DNA from: Vibrio mediterranei
GTDB lineage: Bacteria > Pseudomonadota > Gammaproteobacteria > Enterobacterales > Vibrionaceae
NCBI RefSeq assembly: GCF_900088415.1
Contig: NZ_FLLQ01000001.1
Location: forward strand, 186,001-250,000
Length of the DNA: 64,000 bases
Direction: 5' to 3'
Shown here one piece after another: positions 18,717 through 27,508 of this stretch. Each line of letters starts with the position of its first letter. Position 1 is the stretch's first letter. Made by a program: the position numbers and the translations under genes. The notes beneath the pieces are model-generated. The model did no database searches. It was not told the origin of the DNA and saw nothing but the letters and a program-made list of their open reading frames with translations.

Positions 18717-19085
18717 TTATGCTGGCTCTAGAACGTCATCGTTATCCATATCATAATCATAGTCTTTCGAAGCTTCGTGATACTTCGATTTACTATTTAA
18801 AGTGTGGAACGCTCGTCTTCCGCGCGCTAAGCGAACGTATTTAAGCCAAGTATGTTCCAGTTTAGATTTCGCCTTACTCGGGTTAACGATCACTTTAGTG
18901 AAGTGTTTCTCTTCAGCGTTCTCTGGTGAAATATCACCGCGCTCAAGCGCAAGCATAGTTTCACCATAAGTCACTAAGATGTCTTCTTCCAAAAGTGTAA
19001 AATCTCCCGATTTAGCGAATCCGCGTGGAAACTTTACTGCATCATAAAAACGTTTCTTGCCGTGGCGAAATTGAGTTTCAGTCAT
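18717..19085 (-). CDS. maoP: MaoP / YifE (DUF413) macrodomain Ori protein
   Basis: 122 residues (E. coli YifE 112). Conserved DUF413 features: RKRFYD-like KKRFYDAVKFPRGF at the N-terminus, ERGDISPENAEE in the middle and the basic KLEHTWLKYVRLARGRRAFHTL. In E. coli MaoP acts with the site maoS to organise the Ori macrodomain, and its gene is divergent from hdfR, exactly as here. The frame is open 43 codons further upstream, but the ATG at 19085 matches the family start. The acidic tail (DYDYDMDNDD) is longer than in E. coli. Confidence 0.88.
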   Translation of the reverse strand: MTETQFRHGKKRFYDAVKFPRGFAKSGDFTLLEEDILVTYGETMLALERGDISPENAEEKHFTKVIVNPSKAKSKLEHTWLKYVRLARGRRAFHTLNSKSKYHEASKDYDYDMDNDDVLEPA

Positions 19086-19289
19086 AGAGACCTCAAAGCA
19101 AATAGGTAGTAAAGCAAGGTAATTCAGGTGGCTCCGCAACAATCCAAAGAAAAGTCGACTAAACCGGTTGAATCCCGTGTTGGTTCGATGCTGAAAATAG
19201 TGTGAAAACGGCAAGAAAGGAAACGAATTGTTTTTGTCGAAATCACAAAATTTCTTTATGCTTAATACAGCATAACTGTGTAAGAATAC

Positions 19290-19313
19290 TGAGCTAACTT
19301 TTTCGTTAGCTCA
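19290..19313 (+). promoter_or_regulatory. perfect 9-bp hairpin upstream of hdfR
   Basis: TGAGCTAAC, loop TTTTTC, GTTAGCTCA, ending 30 bases before the hdfR ATG. It could be an attenuator-like leader, an operator, or the local equivalent of the maoS site. Confidence 0.45.
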
Positions 19314-19343
19314 ACTACTTAGAATCTGTTTAAGAGTCATTTT

Positions 19344-20231
19344 ATGGACGTAAAAGTATTTCAAACTTTCCTCGAAGTCGCGAAGGAAAAGCACTTTGGC
19401 CGCGCATCAGAAAATCTCTATATAACTCAGGCCGCTGTGAGTGCTCGCATCAAACAACTAGAGGAATACTTTGATACTCGGCTGTTTACAAGGCACAGAA
19501 ACAACATCCAACTAACGTCGGCTGGCCAAAGGCTAATAGGGTACGCAGAAGTAATGGTATCGACGCTAAAGCAAGCGACGTTTGACTTATCATTAGAGAG
19601 CAATAAAGCGTTGCAATTGACGATTGGCGGTACACCTAATATTTGGGACGCCTATCTGCAAAACTGTTTAAGTGTTGTCACTGATTCATTAACGGGTTAT
19701 GGCTTTGTGGCTGAGTCTCTGGGGCGCGAGCAGCTAAATAGGAAACTACTTGAGCGTACACTAGATCTTGCGTTCTCATTCGACCCATTTAAAGTCGAGG
19801 AGTTTAAAAGCCATCAGATTGCTGAATTGACGTTAGTTCTGGTTTCAACAGAGCAACGCGAGCTTGATGATGCTTTTAAAGATAAATATGTATATGTGGA
19901 CTGGGGTACACAATTTGCTTTTGAGCATGCGGACAGACATCCAAATATTCCAGCACCATATCTACGCACTTCAACAGGTCGAATTGCGTTGGACTTTATT
20001 CTTGAGAAGGGTGGTTGTGCGTATTTGCCATCTTCACTTGTAGAGCCTTTCTTAGACTCTGGACAGCTCTATCAAGTCGACGGGTCTGAGGTTTGGTCTC
20101 GTCCTTTATTTATCAGTTACCGCAAAAACAGCACGTCTATAGAGGCGATACTCCAAGTAGAAAAACTGATTAATACTATTGAACCAACGACAAGTTATTT
20201 GATGCAGCAGGCTGGGGAAAATACGGATTAA
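19344..20231 (+). CDS. hdfR: LysR-family regulator HdfR
   Basis: 295 residues. The N-terminal winged helix-turn-helix (about 1-60) has HFGRASENLYITQAAVSARI and the recognition-region end LFTRHRNN, very close to E. coli HdfR (FGRAAESLYLTQSAVS, LFTRHRNN). The remainder is a LysR effector-binding domain. HdfR represses the flagellar master operon in E. coli; targets here are unknown. The divergent maoP neighbour supports the name. A terminator shared with the MATE gene follows. Confidence 0.88.
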   Translation: MDVKVFQTFLEVAKEKHFGRASENLYITQAAVSARIKQLEEYFDTRLFTRHRNNIQLTSAGQRLIGYAEVMVSTLKQATFDLSLESNKALQLTIGGTPNIWDAYLQNCLSVVTDSLTGYGFVAESLGREQLNRKLLERTLDLAFSFDPFKVEEFKSHQIAELTLVLVSTEQRELDDAFKDKYVYVDWGTQFAFEHADRHPNIPAPYLRTSTGRIALDFILEKGGCAYLPSSLVEPFLDSGQLYQVDGSEVWSRPLFISYRKNSTSIEAILQVEKLINTIEPTTSYLMQQAGENTD

Positions 20232-20264
20232 GTAACAGCTTTACGTACTCTAGTAACATATAGC

Positions 20265-20297
20265 AAAAGGCTTCACCTAAACAAGTGAAGCCTTTTT
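20265..20297. terminator. bidirectional terminator between hdfR and the MATE gene
   Basis: AAAAGGCTTCAC / GTGAAGCCTTTT, a 12-bp stem with an 8-base loop; T tract on both strands. Confidence 0.93.
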
Positions 20298-20311
20298 GCA
20301 TTTACAGATTA

Positions 20312-21694
20312 CTAAGCACTAACCACGGTTAAATTATTCATCCAATAGCGTTTTAAATAACGGTGGAAACACAAAGCAAACTTAACGACTTCTTCAAAAA
20401 GCATACAGGCATAGACAACCTGAAATTCAAGTCCGAATACAAACGCTGCGGTTGCGGTTAGCGGAAGTCCCACAGTCCACATTGCGATGAAGTCCATTCT
20501 TAAACAAAACTTATTATCTCCTCCGGCTCGTAGAATACCGTTGATGATAATAAGGTTCAGCATGCGTAACCATATCGCACTACACAGAATAAACATAGCG
20601 GGAGCAGCAAGCGGATAAAGTTCATCGGTGGTTAAGTTCAGCCACTCAAGAATGACTTCACGACCAAGTAGTAGAATCGCTCCAGTGACGATGCCAAACA
20701 AGAATACCGCTTTAATAAAGAATTTAGACATACTGAATGCCTGTTCAAATTCGTCTCTGCCTAAGGATTGACCAAGTAGCACAGAGCAGGCTACCGAAAT
20801 ACCAAAAAACAACGAATAACACAGCGACTCAAATGGTCCCATCATGCTAAAAACAGCGAGCTCGGTAGTGCCCATATGACCAAATATCACTTGGTACATA
20901 AGTGTACCCATTGCCCATAAAATAGCGTTAAGTGTGGTCGGCACCGCGAGTTTTTTATAAGAACCCCAGAGTCGTTCGGTATTCTCAAGTTTCGCTTCTG
21001 TAAGAAGCCAATGGTTACGATGGTTGAGATAAACCCAGATGAAAATTACCTGAAGTAATCTGGATATCGTTGTCGCTAATGCAGCGCCGGCTACGCCCAT
21101 TGGAGGGACACCCATACCGCCTTTAATTAACCAGAAGTTGAGGGCAATGTTGATAAAGATTGTCATAGCCCCAAGAATTAAAGGTGTGACAGCGTCACCG
21201 GATGAGCGCATGGCTGATTCCGCTACAATCACCACGTGAGTCAATATAAGTACCGGAAACGCATACCATAAATAGGTAGCGCCAAGCTCAATAACGGTAG
21301 CGTCGTTGGTTTGCAGCATCATAATAAAACTGGAGAAGAGCGTGATACCTAATGTCACGGGTACTAACAGCTTTGCACCGAACTCCATTGAAAGCTGGGT
21401 GATAGTTTTGGCGCTACGTTTGTCGTTACGTCCCCAATACTGGGCAACAAGTACACCATTGGCTGAAGCCATTCCAGCCATGATCATAATAGCGACAAAG
21501 TGCCATTTAGAGGCAATGCCTACTGCAGCAGTTGCTTCCTTACCAAAATCACTGACCATCAGTACGTCCGCTAGTGCCAAAATTGCAACAAGTGCACTTT
21601 GAATTGCGACGGGGAAACCAAGCTTTACCACAGAAGAGAGAAGATGGTTTTGAGAAGCCTTGTTAGATGACTTAAGATAGGTTTTAGTTGTCAT
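20312..21694 (-). CDS. MATE-family efflux transporter
   Basis: 460 residues with about 12 membrane helices in two similar halves. Typical MATE segments are PVAIQSALVAILALADVLMV at the start, VLVAQYWGR in helix 2 to 3 and SVLLGQSLGRD in the second half. It exports cationic compounds or drugs in exchange for Na+ or H+. The frame is open up to 21784, but the ATG at 21694 has GGAGG eight bases upstream and gives the usual family length. It is divergent from an AraC-type regulator 72 bases away, the obvious candidate for its control. Confidence 0.9.
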   Translation of the reverse strand: MTTKTYLKSSNKASQNHLLSSVVKLGFPVAIQSALVAILALADVLMVSDFGKEATAAVGIASKWHFVAIMIMAGMASANGVLVAQYWGRNDKRSAKTITQLSMEFGAKLLVPVTLGITLFSSFIMMLQTNDATVIELGATYLWYAFPVLILTHVVIVAESAMRSSGDAVTPLILGAMTIFINIALNFWLIKGGMGVPPMGVAGAALATTISRLLQVIFIWVYLNHRNHWLLTEAKLENTERLWGSYKKLAVPTTLNAILWAMGTLMYQVIFGHMGTTELAVFSMMGPFESLCYSLFFGISVACSVLLGQSLGRDEFEQAFSMSKFFIKAVFLFGIVTGAILLLGREVILEWLNLTTDELYPLAAPAMFILCSAIWLRMLNLIIINGILRAGGDNKFCLRMDFIAMWTVGLPLTATAAFVFGLEFQVVYACMLFEEVVKFALCFHRYLKRYWMNNLTVVSA

Positions 21695-21766
21695 AGCAGC
21701 CCTCCTGAAAGTGTGATTTGAATCATATAAACGGTGGTAATATAAGAAAATTGAGACATCAAAACC

Positions 21767-22669
21767 ATGTTCAAAAATAGACAAAACCTGTGCGAATCCG
21801 TCATTGATGAATTTAACATCAAATCTGAGTGGGTAGATGAAGTCTTTTTATCGGAGGCATGTGAAGAACGCTTTCTTTCGTCCAACGATATCCCCGAGTT
21901 CATTCCTGAAGATATCTTCATGGCTGGAATGGCAAACTTGATTGAAGGCTACCATGTGGAGCGCAAGGGCATTGATGTACACACAGTCTTATTTACAATC
22001 GAAGGTGGTGGCGTGTTGATGACGGAGGATTTTGTTGCTCCTATCGAGCCGTACTCGATAGTCGTATTACCAGCACACACACCATATCGATTTGAGATCA
22101 ACCCTCAATATAAACATTGGCGCATGATCTGGTTTCTACCTAAAGACCGACCACGCTGGCAAGCTTTATCTGATTTAGGACAGAAAGTACTGCCATTTCA
22201 TGGTTGTGAACGGATTTGGGCCTTAATGACACTCCTGTATTTGGAAATTGGTGGCAGAGCAAGTTATCGAAAACTGCTAGTAGGGGAAGTGTGCCGTATT
22301 ATAACTGGACTTGAGTCGCAGCCTACTGACTCGACAGTCCGAGTACAAGCTTTGTTCAGCCAAATTGAAGGTCAGCTTCATCTACCATGGACTGTTAAAA
22401 CTATGGCGAATAAGACATTTTTAAGCGAAGAGCAACTCGCACGAATATGTAAACGGCTTTACAACGTGTCACCACGAGCAAGACTCATTAATCTACGTAT
22501 GGAAAAAGCGTGTGATTTGCTAAGAAATAACGATTGGTCAATTGCCATGATTGCGGAGCGATTAGGATATCGTGATCCGTTCAATTTTACCCATAGGTTC
22601 ACAAAACATATGGGTAGTTCGCCAAGTGCATATCGTAAACAAGTCATGCAATCGAATGAAGAAAGATAG
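21767..22669 (+). CDS. AraC-family transcriptional regulator
   Basis: 300 residues. The N-terminal cupin-like domain (about 45-130) has GGGVLMTEDF and VVLPAHTPYRFE, typical of effector-binding AraC proteins. The C-terminal 100 residues carry the double helix-turn-helix ending DWSIAMIAERLGYRDPFNFTHRFTKHMGSSPSAYRK. It shares a 72-base intergenic region with the divergent MATE gene and probably regulates it. The ligand is not predictable. The stop codon is within the terminator hairpin. Confidence 0.92.
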   Translation: MFKNRQNLCESVIDEFNIKSEWVDEVFLSEACEERFLSSNDIPEFIPEDIFMAGMANLIEGYHVERKGIDVHTVLFTIEGGGVLMTEDFVAPIEPYSIVVLPAHTPYRFEINPQYKHWRMIWFLPKDRPRWQALSDLGQKVLPFHGCERIWALMTLLYLEIGGRASYRKLLVGEVCRIITGLESQPTDSTVRVQALFSQIEGQLHLPWTVKTMANKTFLSEEQLARICKRLYNVSPRARLINLRMEKACDLLRNNDWSIAMIAERLGYRDPFNFTHRFTKHMGSSPSAYRKQVMQSNEER

Positions 22670-22687
22670 AGCGCTTCTGCGCTCTAT
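22666..22687. terminator. hairpin between convergent araC-type gene and trxC
   Basis: ATAGAGCGC, loop TTCT, GCGCTCTAT; 9-bp perfect stem overlapping the regulator stop codon. T content after the stem is low. Confidence 0.7.
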
Positions 22688-22692
22688 GGTGG

Positions 22693-23127
22693 TTATTTTG
22701 CAATAGCTTGCTCTAACCATTGGTCGAATTGACCTTTTGGCAGGGCACCATTGATCACATCCACGCGCTGACCATTTTTAAACACCATAATGGTCGGAAT
22801 ACTTCTGATTTGAAATTGAGCTGCCAGTTGTTGCTGTTGCTCTGTATCAATTTTCACGAATCGTACTTGTCCTTTGCGTTCTTCGGCGGTTTGTTGGAAC
22901 ACGGGCGCAAAACCAACACAAGGATTGCACCACGTGGCCCAAAAATCGACAACAACAGGTTGGTTACTGTTTAAAAGTGCGGAAAAGTTGTCTAGCGTCC
23001 CTTCAACTGGTTGGCCATCAAGAAGCGGTGCTTTACAACGACCACAATTAGGTGACTCGGTGATTCTTTCTGCGGGTAAACGATTAAGTCCATTGCATGA
23101 TGGGCAACGGGTATTGATAGTCGACAT
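22693..23127 (-). CDS. trxC: thioredoxin 2 (TrxC) with zinc-binding N-terminus
   Basis: 144 residues. N-terminal zinc module with CPSC (about residue 8) and CGRC (about 28), then a thioredoxin fold with VVDFWATWCNPC and the cis-Pro region RSIPTIMVFKNG. TrxC is a cytoplasmic disulfide reductase, oxidative-stress linked in E. coli. The active site reads WCNPC rather than the common WCGPC. The ATG at 23127 is preferred over a TTG four codons upstream, because GGGAGAG precedes it. Confidence 0.93.
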   Translation of the reverse strand: MSTINTRCPSCNGLNRLPAERITESPNCGRCKAPLLDGQPVEGTLDNFSALLNSNQPVVVDFWATWCNPCVGFAPVFQQTAEERKGQVRFVKIDTEQQQQLAAQFQIRSIPTIMVFKNGQRVDVINGALPKGQFDQWLEQAIAK

Positions 23128-23209
23128 GGTCTCTCCCAACCGTGAATTGAATTTATGAAATTAGGCTTCTGTGAGCCTTAGATTATGAGTATACTCGAAG
23201 CTCTTAGAG

Positions 23210-23276
23210 TCGGGATAGACAAGTTATTATTGAAACTTATCACAGTGAGCTGATTGATATTATTTGTCTATCTCGA
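23210..23276. promoter_or_regulatory. spaced inverted repeat upstream of fabH2
   Basis: TCGGGATAGACAA (23210-23222) is repeated inverted as TTGTCTATCTCGA (23264-23276), 12 of 13 positions complementary, 41 bases apart. The second arm ends 31 bases before the fabH2 ATG. A pair of operator sites or a long leader hairpin. Confidence 0.5.
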
Positions 23277-23307
23277 TTGACGAAAACTATAAAAAAATAG
23301 GTACAGA

Positions 23308-24396
23308 ATGACAACATTTTACGCCGAAATCACTGGTTGGGGTAAGTGCCTTCCACCAGCGATCTTATCTAACCACGATCTTAGCACTGTAATGGAAACA
23401 TCCGATGAGTGGATTAGAACCCGTACTGGTATAGAAAATCGTCGCATTAGCCATGTGAACACCTCTGAAATGGCAACCGTTGCTGCTAAACATGCAATGG
23501 CATGTGCTGGAATCACGGCAGATGAAGTTGATTTGATTATCGTTGCTACGTGTTCTCCAGATTCTTTGATCCCCAATACAGCATCACGAGTTCAGCAAAA
23601 CTTAGGTGTTCCAGCAGCCGCTGCGTTTGACTTAAATGCGGCTTGTACAGGTTTTGTGTATGGCCTTGAAACGGCCACAAAACTGATTCAGTCAGGTAAC
23701 TATCGTAACGCCATCGTTATTGGTGCTGAGCGACTTTCGTTCTTTATTGACTGGAGTGAGCGTGATACCGCCGTACTATTTGGTGACGGGGCAGGTGCTG
23801 CAGTGCTCTCTCGTACTGAAAGTAAAGTCGGACTTCAAGATGCACAAATTGGTTGTGATGCAAAAGGTCGCGATATTCTCGCTGTGCCAAAATTTGGCAC
23901 TTCTATGGAGAGATTCGCAGCAGATAACGGTTACTTTGAGTTCAACTTCATTGGTAAAGAGATCTTCAAACGAGCGGTAAAAGGAATGGGGGCGGCAGCG
24001 AATACTGTTTTGACTCGTTCTAACCTTACTAAAGAAGATATTGATGTTGTGATTCCGCATCAGGCTAATATCCGTATCATTCAAACCTTGTGTGATTTAT
24101 CTGGAATCGACCAAGATAAAGCATTCGTCAATATTCAAAAATATGGCAACACTTCCGCTGCGACTGTGCCAATCGCTCTTTGTGAGGCAATGGAGCAAGG
24201 AAGAGTTAAGCCAGGAGATAACTTGTTGCTAGCCGCATTTGGTGCGGGTCTGACGTGGGGCGCTAGCTACATCAAATGGGGCGAAAGAGTCGAGCCAATT
24301 GGCACTAGCGATGCTGCATTGCCACCGTGTGACAAGTCTGCACTAGAGCTGATGAAAACTGCTATTGAGCATTGTCACAATAAACCAGCTGAATAA
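23308..24396 (+). CDS. beta-ketoacyl-ACP synthase III, second copy (FabH2-like)
   Basis: 362 residues, about 45 longer than E. coli FabH, mostly by a C-terminal tail. The catalytic triad is complete: Cys113 (NAACTGF), His251 (PHQANIRI), Asn281 (GNTSAATV); [10 protein letters not shown] is also present. KAS III condenses an acyl-CoA primer with malonyl-ACP to start fatty-acid synthesis. As the gene is not in a fab cluster, it is probably the auxiliary copy known in Vibrio next to trxC, perhaps with a different primer preference. A terminator follows. Confidence 0.9.
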   Translation: MTTFYAEITGWGKCLPPAILSNHDLSTVMETSDEWIRTRTGIENRRISHVNTSEMATVAAKHAMACAGITADEVDLIIVATCSPDSLIPNTASRVQQNLGVPAAAAFDLNAACTGFVYGLETATKLIQSGNYRNAIVIGAERLSFFIDWSERDTAVLFGDGAGAAVLSRTESKVGLQDAQIGCDAKGRDILAVPKFGTSMERFAADNGYFEFNFIGKEIFKRAVKGMGAAANTVLTRSNLTKEDIDVVIPHQANIRIIQTLCDLSGIDQDKAFVNIQKYGNTSAATVPIALCEAMEQGRVKPGDNLLLAAFGAGLTWGASYIKWGERVEPIGTSDAALPPCDKSALELMKTAIEHCHNKPAE

Positions 24397-24410
24397 GGTT
24401 TTTGTGAACT

Positions 24411-24439
24411 AAAAGAGCCAGAGTTTCTCTGGCTCTTTT
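24411..24439 (+). terminator. Rho-independent terminator of fabH2
   Basis: AAAAGAGCCAGAG paired with CTCTGGCTCTTTT around a 3-base T loop, 14 bases after the stop. Confidence 0.93.
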
Positions 24440-24483
24440 GTTTTATAGACTCTTAAACAATCGAGTGTATATAGAATAAGTGC

Positions 24484-25686
24484 TTAGTCTTCTGGTGTAT
24501 TAACTTCTTTAAGGTTGAGTTTGTTTGCCAACACTTCAATCGCCCCACCTTGCACGAACACCGATATTACAACAATGAAGAACACCATATGAACCATAGT
24601 AACCGCATTTTCAACCCCTGCGGCTGCAGGAATTAGTGCAAATACGATAGGTGTTGCTCCTTTCAATCCGATAGAAGATATAAATAAACGTTTTTGCCAA
24701 CTGGCTTTTCTGAAAGGCAGGTAACATAGCTGTACTGCTATCGGTCTTGCTACAAGAATCAACAAGAAAGCAGGTAGCAAGGATTGCCAGAACACTTTGA
24801 ATAGTTCTTGAGGGAAGATCTGTAATCCTAAAGCGACAAAGAGTATTGCTTGAGCTAACCACGAAAGACTATTAAAAAAGTGGCGACTGACTTCCATACC
24901 ACGTTTTACGCCGTTGCCAATGACCACTCCAACGACATAGGAAGCGAGTAGAATATTGCCACCGAGCAAATCACTTCCATACATTGCTAGCACTGCGGAA
25001 GCTAAAATGAAAACCGGGATTAGCCCATATTCTTCAAGTTTGATGCTGTTTAACAGGTGAGTACATAGCTTACCGATAGAAATGGCTATAGCTAGCGCGA
25101 CAAAGATCTGCAGTAATAACTCGATTCCGATACTTGTAACTGAAGGAACCGTATCGGGAGTAAGGGCAAGACTGGTCAGCAATACGACTAGTATCAAAGC
25201 GACAGGGTCATTAGTTGCTGATTCGAATTCTAAGATAGTGTCAGTGTCTTCTTTGAGTTTTAGTTTCTTGGATTCAAGGATAGAGAAGACCGCAGCTGCA
25301 TCCGTTGAGGAAACTATTGCCCCAAATAATAAACAATGCACCGGCGGGAGACCAAAGAGAACATAGATAATACCCGCGAAGACAACAGTGGAAAATACAA
25401 CTCCAAGAGAGGAAAGTACGCCACCTTCTTTATAAGCCACTTTGATGCTTTGTGTCGAAGTACTCAAACCTCCGACAAAGACAATAATATTTAATGCAAT
25501 CGCCCCGATTGCAGAAGTAAGTGTAAAGTTGTCATAGACGAAACCAAATTCACCGTTACCTATGACCAGACCTACCGCCATAAAGATCAAAAGAGAAGGT
25601 AAGCCAAGAGTACGAGAAGGGTGATGTAACAGAATGCCTACGCAAATTAACGCCGCAAAACCTACGAGTCCAAACTCAAAGTTCAT
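24484..25686 (-). CDS. CPA1-type cation:proton antiporter, membrane domain only
   Basis: 400 residues, about 12 hydrophobic helices. SSTDAAAVFSIL and FESATNDPVA contain the ion-binding Asp/Asn-Asp pair of the NhaP/CvrA antiporters. E. coli CvrA and Vibrio NhaP2 are about 570 residues with C-terminal TrkA-C and CorC-like regulatory domains; this protein ends after the last helices (ANKLNLKEV), so those are absent. It probably exchanges K+ or Na+ for protons. No operon partner. Confidence 0.85.
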   Translation of the reverse strand: MNFEFGLVGFAALICVGILLHHPSRTLGLPSLLIFMAVGLVIGNGEFGFVYDNFTLTSAIGAIALNIIVFVGGLSTSTQSIKVAYKEGGVLSSLGVVFSTVVFAGIIYVLFGLPPVHCLLFGAIVSSTDAAAVFSILESKKLKLKEDTDTILEFESATNDPVALILVVLLTSLALTPDTVPSVTSIGIELLLQIFVALAIAISIGKLCTHLLNSIKLEEYGLIPVFILASAVLAMYGSDLLGGNILLASYVVGVVIGNGVKRGMEVSRHFFNSLSWLAQAILFVALGLQIFPQELFKVFWQSLLPAFLLILVARPIAVQLCYLPFRKASWQKRLFISSIGLKGATPIVFALIPAAAGVENAVTMVHMVFFIVVISVFVQGGAIEVLANKLNLKEVNTPED

Positions 25687-25870
25687 GTATGTCCTATTAT
25701 CGTTGTTGTTCCAAATGACATAAATCAGAAACCAAAATGGAAAATGATTCGTAAACTCTATGTTTCTATTTGTTTAGATTATAGTATCTTATTAACGATA
25801 GAGCTTTAACTTACAAGCAAAAATTTTGTAAGTATTTTAGTTGGTTACATAACTAGAGTGAAATAGATAA

Positions 25871-26212
25871 ATGGGATTGAAGAGAGGAAATATATTTGGT
25901 GAAATTCCAAAAGATTTAACCAATGAAGTATTTGAAGACATCATTGCTTCTGAGGGAGTGAGAATTGAACGTATCGTTTCAGATGGCCACTTTACACCAA
26001 TTGGTGATTGGTATGATCAAACCGAAAATGAATGGGTGACTGTTTTGAAAGGAGAAGGTGTTATTGAGTACTATGACGGTACTTTTGTGACCTTAGGTGT
26101 TGGTGATTACATTGATATACCAGCACACGTCAAGCATCGAGTAAAGTCCACCTCAGAGTCCTCATTGACAATTTGGTTGGCTGTGTTCTATCCGAAAGAT
26201 GGGAGTGAGTAG
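25871..26212 (+). CDS. small cupin-domain protein
   Basis: 113 residues forming one cupin barrel: WVTVLKGEGVIEYYDG (first motif, lacking the usual HxH pair) and GDYIDIPAHVKHRV (second motif, with His). With only part of the usual metal ligands (Glu and two His in the second half), metal binding is uncertain. The conserved Trp-x4-Glu start is common in uncharacterised cupins. It is followed by a 160-base spacer and no clear terminator. Confidence 0.82.
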   Translation: MGLKRGNIFGEIPKDLTNEVFEDIIASEGVRIERIVSDGHFTPIGDWYDQTENEWVTVLKGEGVIEYYDGTFVTLGVGDYIDIPAHVKHRVKSTSESSLTIWLAVFYPKDGSE

Positions 26213-26374
26213 AAATTCCGAACTTAAATCCTAGAGAAGTGTTTGACCTTGAGGTCTGCGATTCGCTGCTTAGTTTTTAACTATTGTCTTCTTCCTCTTT
26301 GTTTATATTGCTATTTGGTTGAACATCTTTAAGATTACTCACCATAAAAGAACCTGATTAGTCCCAAGAATAAA

Positions 26375-26590
26375 ATGTTAGATAAACAAAATTTAGTAAA
26401 GCTCGCTAGGGTTCAAATGCCGTTCGGTAAGTATGCGGGCAGGGTATTGATCGATTTACCTGAAGAGTACTTATTGTGGTTTGACAAAAAAGGTTGGCCT
26501 AATGGCGAGTTAGGGGAGTTGCTTCAGCTGTGCTTGGCGCTGAAAATTGAAGGGCTAGATAGTGTCGTCAAGCCATTAAAGCGAATGTAG
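26375..26590 (+). CDS. DUF3820 family small protein
   Basis: 71 residues. MPFGKYAGRVLIDLPEEYLLWF is the DUF3820 signature; WPNGELGELLQL follows. The family is widespread in gamma-proteobacteria, was labelled a putative quorum-sensing-regulated virulence factor in Pseudomonas, and has no firm function. The ribosome site before the ATG is weak. It converges on the unknown 215-residue gene, with a hairpin terminator between. Confidence 0.88.
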   Translation: MLDKQNLVKLARVQMPFGKYAGRVLIDLPEEYLLWFDKKGWPNGELGELLQLCLALKIEGLDSVVKPLKRM

Positions 26591-26594
26591 TAAA

Positions 26595-26617
26595 AAGCGA
26601 CGCTATGTGCGTCGCTT
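26595..26617. terminator. bidirectional terminator
   Basis: AAGCGACGC, loop TATGT, GCGTCGCTT, 9-bp perfect stem between two convergent genes. Confidence 0.85.
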
Positions 26618-26628
26618 AGTTGTATTCG

Positions 26629-27276
26629 TTAACCTGATAGAGACTCCCATTGAGTGGGGTTAAGAGCCTGAGGTTTTATCTGTACCCGGCCATCTCTAGC
26701 CCTGCAAATACCTTGATTCACATCCCATGCTCCTTCGCGAATGTACTTGTGTACGCCTTGCGTACCTTGTTTATAGTACGAATCAAGTTTTCCTCTGTAT
26801 CCGTAATAGGTGCATTTGTCATAACCCCAGCCATACATGTAATCCGCCAGTGCTTGTGCAAAACTGCGTTTTCCGTTGAGCCACGAGCCACTATTGCAGT
26901 TATAGCACTTTATCTTTCCTCTAAAAGATTTGGGTAAACCGTTTTCTCTCAATCGATCAACAACAAATCGATGTCCTAGCTCCTTACCACCCTTTGAGGT
27001 TTTAATAAACTCGCTCCCAGGTTCGCCATGTCCTCGAATATAGATTTGGTCGTCGTTAGAAATGGTTTTTAATTCGTTTATTACAGTTTTTGGTTCATAC
27101 CAAATTTGGATCGCTTCTTTATTCTTAGTGTTTAGCAGATATTCAATCCATTGATGATTTTTCCGATGCCCAGCGTAAGTCGATAAATTGCCTTTGTCGT
27201 TAAGTTGATCGCCATATTCAATGTAAGACAGCAGATCAGTTGTTGGTGTGGGCATGTACAAGATTATTTTTGCCAT
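26629..27276 (-). CDS. unknown protein with possible caspase-like His/Cys dyad
   Basis: 215 residues, soluble, no signal peptide. I do not recognise a named family. IYIRGHGEPG (His83), a later CYNCNSG (Cys124, Cys127) on a predicted strand and the alternating strand-helix order resemble clan CD cysteine peptidases (caspase, clostripain, C80 self-cleaving toxin domains), where a His-Gly and a Cys follow successive strands. This is a reading, not a family match. The C-terminal 70 residues are rich in Tyr, Trp and Gly. A ribosome site AAAGGGAA precedes the ATG. The gene stands alone, divergent from the adhesin operon. Confidence 0.6.
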   Translation of the reverse strand: MAKIILYMPTPTTDLLSYIEYGDQLNDKGNLSTYAGHRKNHQWIEYLLNTKNKEAIQIWYEPKTVINELKTISNDDQIYIRGHGEPGSEFIKTSKGGKELGHRFVVDRLRENGLPKSFRGKIKCYNCNSGSWLNGKRSFAQALADYMYGWGYDKCTYYGYRGKLDSYYKQGTQGVHKYIREGAWDVNQGICRARDGRVQIKPQALNPTQWESLSG

Positions 27277-27508
27277 TGAAGTTCCCTTTCATTTATCCAT
27301 TAAAAACATGTGGTTATATGAATCACTACATCATACATAGCCTAGTAAATAGACAAGGTTCGTAACGTTTATTGGTAGGAAATGCGATCTTTAGCCCAGA
27401 ATTTTCGTCATCAATGCAATGATAAGAATGTTGATAAGTATTTAAACTGAGAATAACACCGTATTTTTACAACATTTCATGCAGAGATTGTAAGAAATAC
27501 TATTCTTA

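Noticed and set aside
19086..19214. 43-codon N-terminal extension of maoP
   Set aside because: The family starts at the later ATG (MTETQF); the extension lacks a good start and is unlike MaoP.
26277..26345. 22-codon minus-strand frame upstream of DUF3820
   Set aside because: Weak ribosome site, low-complexity acidic end, no terminator; probably chance.
27380..27400. Sigma-54 promoter before the adhesin (TTGGTAGGAAATGC)
   Set aside because: GG-to-GC spacing is 8, not 10, so the element would not work.
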